Source: an uncultured Clostridia bacterium
GTDB lineage: Bacteria > Bacillota > Clostridia > TANB77 > CAG-508
DNA length: 6,657 bases
Direction: 5' to 3'
NCBI GenBank assembly: GCA_947632745.1
Contig: CANRQH010000071.1
Span: forward strand, 1-6,657
The position numbers and the translations under genes were made by a program. The notes under the pieces were generated by a model. That model did not search any database. It was not told where the DNA came from and saw only the letters and a program-made list of their open reading frames with translations. Positions within the stretch are counted from its first letter, which is position 1, and each line of letters begins with the position of its first letter. Below are positions 1-4,953 of this stretch, piece after piece.

Positions 1-65
1 CTGTTGGTTAGACTTTACCAGATGGGATTCTCACCCATTATATATTAAATGCCGAACAGGCGCAC
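1..65 (-). mobile_element. Putative 5' tip of a group II intron, cut by the window edge
   Basis: Read on the minus strand, the segment starts at position 65 with GTGCGCC, which fits the GUGYG consensus at the 5' end of bacterial group II introns. It continues with a short hairpin, GGGTGAGAATCCC, and then GTAAAGTCTAACCAACAG. A GGGTGARARTCCC hairpin close to the 5' end is a recurrent feature of domain I in bacterial group II introns. The putative boundary falls inside a short reading frame that has a good promoter and ribosome binding site, as expected for an interrupted host gene. No reverse transcriptase (LtrA) or domain V/VI is visible, because the element would continue beyond position 1. 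Recognition rests on the 5' motif and general resemblance only. The alternative is that this is simply the 3' part of the short gene and its trailer. Confidence 0.5.
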
Positions 66-145
66 TGTGTGTGTACATTCTCAAGGGTTTGAGCATGTGG
101 CGTTTTAAAATATTTTATTTCTTCTATTCCGTATTTATTTGTCAT
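38..145 (-). CDS. Short 35-codon reading frame, probably a gene interrupted by the intron
   Basis: The frame begins MTNKYGIEEIKYFKTP and ends CACSAFNI. I do not recognise the protein. The start is well supported: a GGAGG ribosome binding site (153-157) lies 7 nt before the ATG, and a TTGACA promoter lies just upstream. Only the first 26 codons or so (down to about position 66) precede the putative intron boundary GTGCGCC. If the intron is real, the last nine or so residues are read into intron sequence and the true product continues in an exon outside the window. A small hairpin, CTCAA-ACCC-TTGAG, lies just before the boundary inside the coding sequence. The frame follows the broken nuclease gene, but its own promoter makes it a separate transcription unit. 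Confidence 0.5.
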   Translation of the reverse strand: MTNKYGIEEIKYFKTPHAQTLENVHTQCACSAFNI

Positions 146-179
146 TTGTTTGCCTCCGAATATTTTTATTTTCGTTTTT

Positions 180-208
180 ATACTATAACAAAATTTATTT
201 TTTGTCAA
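180..208 (-). promoter_or_regulatory. Sigma-A promoter for the short reading frame
   Basis: On the minus strand there is a perfect -35 box, TTGACA (203-208), a 17-nt spacer, and a -10 box, TAGTAT (180-185). The predicted transcript starts near 173 and reaches the GGAGG and ATG of the short gene after a short leader. The promoter begins directly after the stop codon of the nuclease remnant (209-211). Confidence 0.7.
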
Positions 209-1191
209 TTAGTTTTCTTTTTGTTCCTTTAAGTTTTCTATTTCTTCTTTTGTTAAGCCTGTTGCTTCAATTATTTTTTCAACTTCCACACCTAAATCCA
301 ATAATTTTTTTGCTATTTCCATTTGCTTTTTCTTTTCTCCGTTCTTTTATGCCGTTTTTCTTTTCCGTTCTTTTATTCCGTTCTTCTTTTCCGCTCTTCT
401 TTTCCTTCTTCTCTTGCAGCTGATATTTCCCAATTATATAGTATTTCTGCTCTTCTTCTTGATTCGTATAATTCCCATTCTTTTGGATCCATACTCATTT
501 CGTCTATTACTTCCATGGCTTTTTCTATTTCTTTGTGTTTTTCTTTTGCCATCTTTATCTTTTCCTCCCTTCCAGCAATTAGCCAGAGCCATTGATTTAA
601 TAAGCTTTCACTATCGGGCTTTTTTGCTATAAATTTTGGTATTTCTATAAATATCATTTCTAGTTTGTTTGTTACTATATCTTGTTCTTTTTCATATCCC
701 ATATTTATATAAGTTTCTTCATCATATGGTTCGAATTTCATATGTGCTGTGTGAAAATAACTATTTCTTTCTATTATGTTTTCACATAATAAGGCTATTG
801 TTATTGTCTTTTTTAGTTTGAAATAATCTTCTCCTTTTTTTGCTTCATTCGCTGCTGTTGTTACTAAATAAAATTCATTTCTGTTCATAAAAGTTCGCAT
901 ATTGGCAACCTGCATCTCAATATCGATGATAGTATTTTCATTTATCTCGGCTTTAATATCTAGTACTCCTGCTTTGCTGTCTTTTAGTTCTCTTGGTATT
1001 TCTGGATTTTTTATTTCTATTTGTTTTATTTCTATTTTTAGTATTGCCTCTAATATGCTTTTTAGTAGTCCTTTATTTTCTTCTTTTGAAAATACTCTTT
1101 TAAATACTATGTCTGAACTTAGCGGTAACTTTCTTCTTTCTCCATTGCTTGCTCCTTGAATTTGTTTAATTTTTGTTTCTTTATCTTTCAT
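209..1191 (-). pseudogene. Rpn family PD-(D/E)XK nuclease/transposase, frameshifted near its 3' end
   Basis: The intact N-terminal frame (373-1191, 272 residues) is a typical Rpn/PD-(D/E)XK nuclease-transposase protein. An N-terminal LPLSSDIVFKRVFS segment is followed by the catalytic core LDIKAEI...IIDIEMQ (D78, E92, Q94), and then by MRTFMNRNEFY and a helical half. E. coli RpnA-type relatives promote RecA-independent recombination and cleave DNA. The frame stops at a TAA (373-375) inside a low-complexity Lys/Glu/Arg stretch. The usual family C-terminus reappears in another frame: MEIAKKLLDLGVEVEKI through NLKEQKEN, with its stop at 209-211. That piece starts at ATG 322 and has no ribosome binding site of its own. 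The break lies in a 13-nt repeat array whose unit is not a multiple of three. The start ATG at 1191 has AAAGGAA a few bases upstream. The 272-residue product keeps the whole nuclease core and may still be made. Confidence 0.85.
339..403 (-). repeat. Five tandem 13-nt units in the nuclease gene
   Basis: On the plus strand the units are CCGTTCTTTTATG (339-351), CCGTTTTTCTTTT (352-364), CCGTTCTTTTATT (365-377), CCGTTCTTCTTTT (378-390) and CCGCTCTTCTTTT (391-403). They also pair into two near-identical 26-nt units (339-364 and 365-390). The following 13 nt are a degenerate sixth unit. In intact relatives this region encodes Gly/Glu/Lys/Asn/Ile-rich repeats. Here the unit length shifts the frame each time, and two of the units supply TAA stops. 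Confidence 0.85.
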
Positions 1192-1204
1192 TTATTTCCT
1201 TTCC

Positions 1205-1246
1205 ATTATATCAGACTTTTTTTGTCTATTCAAGTAGTCTGATATA
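1205..1246 (-). promoter_or_regulatory. Nuclease promoter embedded in a perfect 11-bp inverted repeat
   Basis: On the minus strand, TTGAAT (1228-1233), a 17-nt spacer and TATAAT (1205-1210) form a sigma-A promoter. A perfect inverted repeat brackets it: TATATCAGACT (1207-1217) and AGTCTGATATA (1236-1246). One arm covers the -10 box and the other abuts the -35 box. Predicted transcription would begin within about 10 nt of the ATG at 1191, leaving almost no leader and cutting into the ribosome binding site. The arrangement suits a repressor operator. In a longer upstream transcript the repeat could fold and present the ribosome binding site right after the stem. Confidence 0.55.
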
Positions 1247-1618
1247 CTTTTTATTTGAATTTACAATAAATATTTTTTTGCTACTTTTTACTTTCTGCCC
1301 TCCCTTTAATAAATAATTTAAATAATAAAACAAACTGTAATCTTAACCAACAGTTATCGTACTTTGAATATTTAAAACTGAATCATTTTGTTATAAGAAA
1401 TTAAATTTTTGATGTTAAATTAAATTCAATTAAAACTTTAATTTTAGATTTTAACTTTTAACTCTTTATTTTCCTATTAAAAATTTTTTTAGATTTTAAA
1501 CATCTATGCTTTTTTTTTAGCTTTAATTAAATTGCCTAATTAAAATAATAAAAATAAAATTTTATAAACTTTTTTCGCAACACAAATATTTATTGCATAT
1601 TTTTATTTAAACATAAAT

Positions 1619-1679
1619 TGTCGAATTTTGCAATGAATTTTAAGAATCTTTCTTAACTTTTCATCGACAAAATTCGACA
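1619..1679. promoter_or_regulatory. Nested palindrome carrying Spo0A-box-like TGTCGAA sites
   Basis: A perfect 12-bp outer inverted repeat, TGTCGAATTTTG (1619-1630) and CAAAATTCGACA (1668-1679), encloses an inner hairpin, TTAAGAA (1640-1646) and TTCTTAA (1650-1656). Each outer arm contains TGTCGAA, the core of the Spo0A box (TGNCGAA), and a third near-match, TGTCGAT on the minus strand, lies at about 1663-1669. A weak minus-strand promoter is possible, TTGCAA (about 1626-1631), 17 nt, TTAAAT (about 1603-1608), with one box between the two elements. The match to the box is seen; binding by Spo0A is inferred. A palindromic repeat element unrelated to Spo0A is the alternative. Confidence 0.4.
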
Positions 1680-1714
1680 TATTTGAACTGAACCCTATTT
1701 TTAAGATAAGTATA

Positions 1715-1745
1715 AAAAAATATCAAGTTTTTCTTGATATTTTTT
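1715..1745. terminator. Bidirectional intrinsic terminator
   Basis: A perfect 13-bp inverted repeat, AAAAAATATCAAG (1715-1727) and CTTGATATTTTTT (1733-1745), has a 5-nt loop. The core stem is followed by a T run on either strand. It lies about 20 nt beyond the stop of the 45-residue gene and so ends the minus-strand transporter operon. It would also stop plus-strand transcripts coming from the 1619-1679 region. Confidence 0.85.
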
Positions 1746-1765
1746 ATAGTGCTATCTGTATTTTT

Positions 1766-1903
1766 TTACATTCCCATTTCTTTTAAAAATTTTTTTCCTT
1801 TTTTCATAAGTTTTTTTCTATCTTTTTTAGATACTTCTCCATACATCCATAAAGCTCCTGCAGATACTACAGTTCCTATCATTAAACCTTTTACAAAATT
1901 CAT
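1766..1903 (-). CDS. 45-residue single-pass membrane protein with a basic tail, unknown function
   Basis: The protein starts MNFVKGLMIGTVVSAGALW. It has one N-terminal hydrophobic helix (about residues 4-20) followed by a strongly basic, Lys-rich amphipathic tail (about 24-42) and ends KEMGM. The ATG (1901-1903) has an AGGAGGG ribosome binding site about 8 nt upstream, and the stop codon of the transporter gene overlaps this start as ATGA, which indicates translational coupling. The fold resembles other small Firmicute proteins with an N-in helix and cationic tail, but I cannot assign a family with confidence. The coupling suggests a role with the TSUP transporter, perhaps as an accessory subunit or as an independent small membrane protein. 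A terminator follows directly. Confidence 0.8.
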   Translation of the reverse strand: MNFVKGLMIGTVVSAGALWMYGEVSKKDRKKLMKKGKKFLKEMGM

Positions 1904-2305
1904 AATTCTTCCCTCCTGTTTTTTATTTTATTATTTGTTTTTTTGTTATTTATATACATCTTTTTCAAAGAATAAATTTCATGAAAAGTAATTATTAACA
2001 AAAAAATACCAAAATATCTTCTAAGTTCTTTTATTGGCATATTTACAGAAAGTTTTGAACCTATAATTGCTCCTACTATTCCTGCAATAATTACAGGTAT
2101 AGCAACTTTTAAATTTATGTTTTTGTTTTTTAAATTTATTACAATTGCAATTAAACAAGTTGGTATAAAGAAAATTAAATTTGCTCCTTGTGCCATATGG
2201 TGTTCTATACCTAAAAATGCAGTAAGTAAATATATTAAAATAGTGCCTCCTCCGCATTCCCATGCTACTTATGAAGCCAGCTATCATACCAAATAATATT
2301 TCCAT
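1900..2305 (-). pseudogene. Half-size TSUP (TauE/SafE) membrane protein, second of a pair, with a 1-nt frameshift
   Basis: With one base removed the product has about 134 residues: MEILFGMIAGFISSMGM, then GGGTILIYLLTAF and four hydrophobic segments, ending in a Lys/Asn/Arg-rich tail. The TauE/SafE signature GMGGGTI spans the break. An extra C on the minus strand at about 2254 turns the Gly-rich motif into CGG AGG AGG (Arg-Arg-Arg) and derails the frame. The ATG at 2305 is preferred over the one at 2323 because AAAGGA (2315-2320) lies 9 nt before it. TSUP proteins move sulfur-containing or organic anions across the membrane. Full-length members contain two copies of this repeat, so the protein probably pairs with the upstream half. 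The open frame resumes at an internal ATG (2196), but that lacks the first helices. A sequencing error is a real alternative to a true mutation. Confidence 0.8.
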
Positions 2306-2329
2306 ATTAATTTTTCCTTTCATATATTT

Positions 2330-2468
2330 ACAATTTAATATTTAATTTTTAATTAATTTTGTTGTCGCAACTTCCAATTTTTTTATTGTATGTAAGTTGC
2401 TCCAATCGCATTTCGCATTCGCTCCATTTGGTCGCTACGCAATTAATAAAAATTAAATATTAAATTGT
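2330..2468. mobile_element. 139-bp palindromic MITE-like element between the two TSUP genes
   Basis: The ends form a near-perfect inverted repeat: 2330-2358 (29 nt, starting ACAATTTAATATTTAATTTT) against 2441-2468 (28 nt), with a single one-base difference. The interior differs in composition from everything around it. It has a GCAACTT/AAGTTGC inner stem (2367-2373, 2394-2400) and then a comparatively GC-rich tract with TCGCATT repeated (2407-2432, reading TCGCATTTCGCATTCGCTCC and on). It encodes nothing and lies 8 nt beyond the stop codon of the upstream TSUP gene. No target duplication is obvious. It may instead be a species-specific intergenic repeat or a large hairpin controlling the downstream half of the operon. 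Confidence 0.65.
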
Positions 2469-2476
2469 TTTTATTA

Positions 2477-2842
2477 TTATGAAAAAATCCCAAGCATATT
2501 TAATGCAACATAAAATAAAAATATTGCAAATGTAATTTTTAAAATAAATTCTGGTATTTTATTTAAAATTTTTGAACCTATAAAACTTCCGATTGTTCCT
2601 CCAATGGCACACAAAATTCCAACTTTCCAGTTTAAATAATTATTTTTACCATAAACAAAACTTGTTGTAACCACCATTGGTAAAATACATATTATTGATG
2701 TTGCTCTTGATTTAACAGGATCTAACTTTAATAAATATAAAAATGCAGGGACTAATATTAGCCCTCCACCAGTTGAAAATAAACCTGATATTATTCCAGC
2801 AAATAAACCTATTAATATTTTTTCAAAAAATTCTTTTTTCAT
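2477..2842 (-). CDS. Half-size TSUP (TauE/SafE) family membrane protein, first of a pair
   Basis: This 121-residue protein has four predicted membrane segments (about 9-22, 26-40, 48-64, 74-90), a fifth hydrophobic stretch near 98-118, and the family signature GLFAGIISGLFSTGGGLILV (residues 12-31). Standard TSUP proteins are about twice this length and consist of two such repeats, so this looks like one half of a heteromeric transporter with the gene at 1900-2305. The substrate cannot be read from the sequence; the family handles sulfite, sulfonates, thiosulfate and other anions. The ATG at 2842 has AAGGA 13-14 nt upstream, a rather long spacing. A 10-codon frame (2839-2871, MAKKGIELKK) ends in TGA overlapping this ATG as ATGA. 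One more A in the seven-A run at 2842-2848 would fuse it in frame to the transporter. Confidence 0.8.
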   Translation of the reverse strand: MKKEFFEKILIGLFAGIISGLFSTGGGLILVPAFLYLLKLDPVKSRATSIICILPMVVTTSFVYGKNNYLNWKVGILCAIGGTIGSFIGSKILNKIPEFILKITFAIFLFYVALNMLGIFS

Positions 2843-2910
2843 TTTTTTAATTCTATTCCTTTTTTAGCCATAATAATTTTTGATTTTTTTATTTATTATT
2901 TCTCCTTTAT

Positions 2911-2941
2911 AAAAAAAAATGCAAAAATTTAAATTTTGCAT
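2911..2941 (-). terminator. Second tandem terminator of the rpiB-transferase operon
   Basis: On the minus strand the hairpin arms ATGCAAAA and TTTTGCAT (2919-2926 and 2934-2941 on the plus strand) flank a 7-nt A/T centre. A run of T residues follows on the minus strand (plus-strand A tract 2911-2918). It lies between the first terminator and the TSUP operon, isolating the latter. Confidence 0.75.
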
Positions 2942-2944
2942 TTC

Positions 2945-2984
2945 AAAAAAAATTCTAATTAAAGAATCTTCTTTAATTAGAATT
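2945..2984 (-). terminator. First terminator of the rpiB-transferase operon, overlapping the stop codon
   Basis: A perfect 16-bp inverted repeat, AATTCTAATTAAAGAA (2951-2966) and TTCTTTAATTAGAATT (2969-2984), with only TC between the arms, is followed on the minus strand by a T run (plus-strand A tract 2945-2950). The upper arm contains the last codons and TAA stop (2973-2975) of the transferase-rubredoxin gene, so the hairpin begins inside the coding sequence. Confidence 0.85.
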
Positions 2985-4220
2985 TCTACTTATTTCAAAA
3001 ACATCTTTCTTTTCACCACATACTGGACATACCCAGTCTTCTGGTAAATCTTCAAATTCTGTTCCAGGTTTTATTCCTGCTTTTTCATTTCCTGATTTTG
3101 GATTATATATGTATTTACAAACTCCACATTCGTATTTTTCACCTTTTTCGCTTTTTTCTTTTAAGAAATTTCTATACCCTAAAAATAATGCTGCTATAAC
3201 CATAAGTAAAAAAGATAATGCTTTCCATATTCCACTATCAAGTATTATTATAGCAAATATACCAAGTGCTGCACTTATAGTATACATTATAAGTACGGTT
3301 TGTTTTTGAGAAAATCCTTTTGAAACTAATCTATGGTGTAAATGACCTTTATCTGCTTTAAATATTGCTTTTATAGATTTTCCTTTTATTATTCTTCTTA
3401 TAATAGCCCAAACTACATCAAATATTGGTAATCCCAAAACAAGCATTGGAAGTGCAATTACAACAGCTGTATAAGTTTTTGCTACTCCTAATATTGATAC
3501 AATGGAAATTATATATCCTAAAAAGTTTGAGCCTGTATCTCCAATAAAAGTTTTAGCAGGTGCAAAATTAAATGGTAAAAATCCAACTAAAGCTCCTATT
3601 AATGATGTAATCATAAGTATTGCAATGATTGGAGAGTTATTTAATGCAAATATTATAAGTAGTGATACACAAGATATTAGTGCAATTCCTGAAGATAAAC
3701 CATCTAATCCATCTATTAAATTTATTGCATTTGTTATACCAACAATCCAAATAATTGTTGCAATTATTGAAATTTCATGAGATAACCCTAAACTCGTAAA
3801 ATATGGAATATTTATATTTCCAATTTGTATTCCAAATGCTACAGCAACTACTGCAGCTAGAAGTTGTCCAATTAATTTTTGTATTGGATTTAGGTCTTTT
3901 GTATCATCTAAAATTCCTGTTATTGTAATTATTATTATTCCTAATCCAATTCCTATAAGCTTTTTAAAATATAAATTGCTGTCAAATAAATCTATGCTTC
4001 CTTCTATGTACATAACTGAAATTAAGTAAATTATAGACATTACAAATCCAAAAATTACAGCTACTCCTCCTAGTTTTGGAAGCGATTTTCTTCTCATTCT
4101 TCTGTTATCTTTTGGAACATCTATTGCGCCTATTTTTTCCGCAATTTTTATAGAATATGGGGTTACCATAAATACTACTATAAATGCTAATAAGAACGCT
4201 ATTGCTATATTTCCCCACAT
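2973..4220 (-). CDS. tagO: TagO/WecA-type undecaprenyl-phosphate GlcNAc-1-phosphate transferase fused to rubredoxin
   Basis: Residues 1 to about 350 form a polytopic GT4/PNPT-family enzyme with about ten or eleven membrane helices. Visible motifs are KSLPKLGGVAV (45-55), the Mg-binding DDTKDL (105-110), NAINLIDGLDGL (164-175), FIGDTGS (225-231) and the HLHHRL loop (293-298). NLIDGLDGL and the HHR loop match WecA/TagO, which transfer GlcNAc-1-phosphate from UDP-GlcNAc to undecaprenyl phosphate, rather than MraY. After a short charged linker (351-362), residues 363-409 are a complete rubredoxin: YECGVCKYIYNP, GIKPGTEFEDLPEDWVCPVC, and KKDVFE. C365, C368, C398 and C401 are the four iron ligands. 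The reading frame is continuous, with no internal start before the rubredoxin, so this is a true fusion. The C-terminus of WecA-type enzymes is cytoplasmic, so the iron centre would sit at the inner membrane face. GGAGG lies 8 nt before the ATG, and rpiB ends 16 nt upstream, so the two genes form an operon. Confidence 0.9.
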   Translation of the reverse strand: MWGNIAIAFLLAFIVVFMVTPYSIKIAEKIGAIDVPKDNRRMRRKSLPKLGGVAVIFGFVMSIIYLISVMYIEGSIDLFDSNLYFKKLIGIGLGIIIITITGILDDTKDLNPIQKLIGQLLAAVVAVAFGIQIGNINIPYFTSLGLSHEISIIATIIWIVGITNAINLIDGLDGLSSGIALISCVSLLIIFALNNSPIIAILMITSLIGALVGFLPFNFAPAKTFIGDTGSNFLGYIISIVSILGVAKTYTAVVIALPMLVLGLPIFDVVWAIIRRIIKGKSIKAIFKADKGHLHHRLVSKGFSQKQTVLIMYTISAALGIFAIIILDSGIWKALSFLLMVIAALFLGYRNFLKEKSEKGEKYECGVCKYIYNPKSGNEKAGIKPGTEFEDLPEDWVCPVCGEKKDVFEISRNSN

Positions 4221-4236
4221 AGCTTAAACCTCCACA

Positions 4237-4683
4237 TTATTTCATATTTTCTTTTTCAATTTTATCTATCATGTCTAATCTTTCTTGATATCTTCCACCT
4301 TTAAATTCAGTTCCTAACCACATTCTAATTATTTTAATTGCTTCTTCTACTTTTGTATTATTTCCACTTAAGGCAACTACATTTATGTTGTCATCTGATT
4401 TTGCAAATCTTGCTTCTTCTTCGTTTGTAACAAATCCTGCTCTAATTCCTTTAAATTTATTTGCAGTTATTAACATTCCACATCCTGATTTACAAATTAA
4501 TATTCCCTTGTCACATTCTTTATTTACAATGGCTTCTGCAACTGCTTTTGCATATATTGGGTAATCTGTTCTTTCTTCTGAGTATGTTCCACAATCTTTA
4601 TATTCTATACCAATTTCTTCTAAATATTTTTTTATTTCTTCTTTTAATTTATAACCACCATGGTCACATCCAATAGCTATCAT
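4237..4683 (-). CDS. rpiB: RpiB/LacAB family sugar-phosphate isomerase
   Basis: This 148-residue protein has the usual length for RpiB, which interconverts ribose 5-phosphate and ribulose 5-phosphate in the cytosolic pentose phosphate pathway. The N-terminal GCDHGGYKLKE (5-15), CGTYSEERTDYP (31-42), the catalytic loop CKSGCGMLITANK (64-76) with C64, and FKGGRYQERLDMI (127-139) are all visible. Several positions differ from the common RpiB consensus: the loop is C-K-S-G-C-G rather than C-G-T-G-I-G; the usual HND before the NVLAL strand is SDD (96-98); and the phosphate-loop GGRH is GGRY (Y132). The substrate may therefore not be ribose 5-phosphate. AAGGAGG precedes the ATG closely. The gene leads the operon with the TagO-type transferase, a neighbourhood also seen around rpiB in other Firmicutes. 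Confidence 0.88.
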   Translation of the reverse strand: MIAIGCDHGGYKLKEEIKKYLEEIGIEYKDCGTYSEERTDYPIYAKAVAEAIVNKECDKGILICKSGCGMLITANKFKGIRAGFVTNEEEARFAKSDDNINVVALSGNNTKVEEAIKIIRMWLGTEFKGGRYQERLDMIDKIEKENMK

Positions 4684-4726
4684 AGTTTCCTCCTTTATTA
4701 TATGTAAATATTTCCTTTACTTCTTT

Positions 4727-4755
4727 AATATAACATAATTCTATTTACAATTCAA
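4727..4755 (-). promoter_or_regulatory. Sigma-A promoter of the rpiB-transferase operon
   Basis: On the minus strand, TTGAAT (4750-4755), a 17-nt spacer and TATATT (4727-4732) stand about 44 nt upstream of the rpiB ATG. An 8-bp inverted repeat, AATACCAA (4754-4761) and TTGGTATT (4783-4790), overlaps the upstream edge of the -35 box and could be an operator. Confidence 0.65.
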
Positions 4756-4831
4756 TACCAATTTTAAATTTTATGGTTTTATTTGGTATTAATTAAGTAT
4801 TAAAAAATTTATATTTTAAAGCAACATGTAT

Positions 4832-4860
4832 TTGACTTAAAAGCTTAATTGTGGTATTAT
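4832..4860 (+). promoter_or_regulatory. Sigma-A promoter of the HAD-yvcK operon
   Basis: TTGACT (4832-4837), a 17-nt spacer and TATTAT (4855-4860) make a near-consensus promoter. It diverges from the rpiB promoter about 75 bp away. The predicted start is near 4867, giving a leader of about 87 nt. Confidence 0.75.
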
Positions 4861-4869
4861 ATAGAATAG

Positions 4870-4912
4870 TTAAATTTTAATTATGTATTTTATACATTAA
4901 AATTTAATTTTT
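4870..4912 (+). promoter_or_regulatory. Leader hairpin with a T run, possible attenuator
   Basis: Within the predicted leader of the HAD-yvcK operon, TTAAATTTTAAT (4870-4881) pairs with ATTAAAATTTAA (4896-4907). The stem can be extended through TGTAT/ATACA if a 3-nt bulge is allowed. TTTTT follows directly (4908-4912). The shape is that of an intrinsic terminator, but the stem is almost entirely A/T and may be weak. It could be an attenuator or simply a stabilising leader hairpin. Confidence 0.35.
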
Positions 4913-4953
4913 ATTTAAACTTTTTAAACTATACCGAAAGGAAATAATTAGTT

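Larger units (their letters stand above)
1192..1765. other. 574-bp gene-free, AT-rich regulatory stretch
   Basis: No credible reading frame with a ribosome binding site is present on either strand. The stretch holds, from left to right: the nuclease promoter wrapped in an inverted repeat (1205-1246); a purine-rich GGGAGGG on the minus strand near 1300-1306 that is not followed by a start codon; featureless A/T sequence in which TTTTAGATTTTAA occurs twice (about 1442-1454 and 1487-1499); a nested palindrome with TGTCGAA boxes (1619-1679); and a bidirectional terminator (1715-1745). Confidence 0.7.

Noticed and set aside
320..340. A AAA AAG slippery heptamer in the nuclease 3' region as a programmed -1 frameshift site
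   Set aside because: On the coding strand it lies downstream of the in-frame TAA at 373-375, so ribosomes would terminate before reaching it.
339..403. CRISPR-like array
   Set aside because: The 13-nt units are contiguous with no spacers and are part of a coding low-complexity region.
139..1159. Several plus-strand open frames (for example 139-423, 414-632, 902-1159) opposite the nuclease gene
   Set aside because: They are Phe/Ser/Leu-rich antisense readings of an A-rich coding strand. They lack ribosome binding sites and overlap a clearly recognisable nuclease.
1..1353. CTGTTGGTTA at 1-10 and its reverse complement at 1344-1353 as ends of a mobile element
   Set aside because: Ten bases is weak, no target duplication or transposase ends match, and the left copy is better explained as part of the intron-like sequence.
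1734..1991. Plus-strand 85-codon frame over the small membrane protein
   Set aside because: It starts inside the terminator hairpin, has no ribosome binding site, and is antisense to the well-supported 45-residue gene.
2973..4220. MraY (phospho-MurNAc-pentapeptide translocase) as the identity of the transferase
   Set aside because: The NLIDGLDGL and HLHHRL motifs and the lack of MraY-specific neighbours fit WecA/TagO better.
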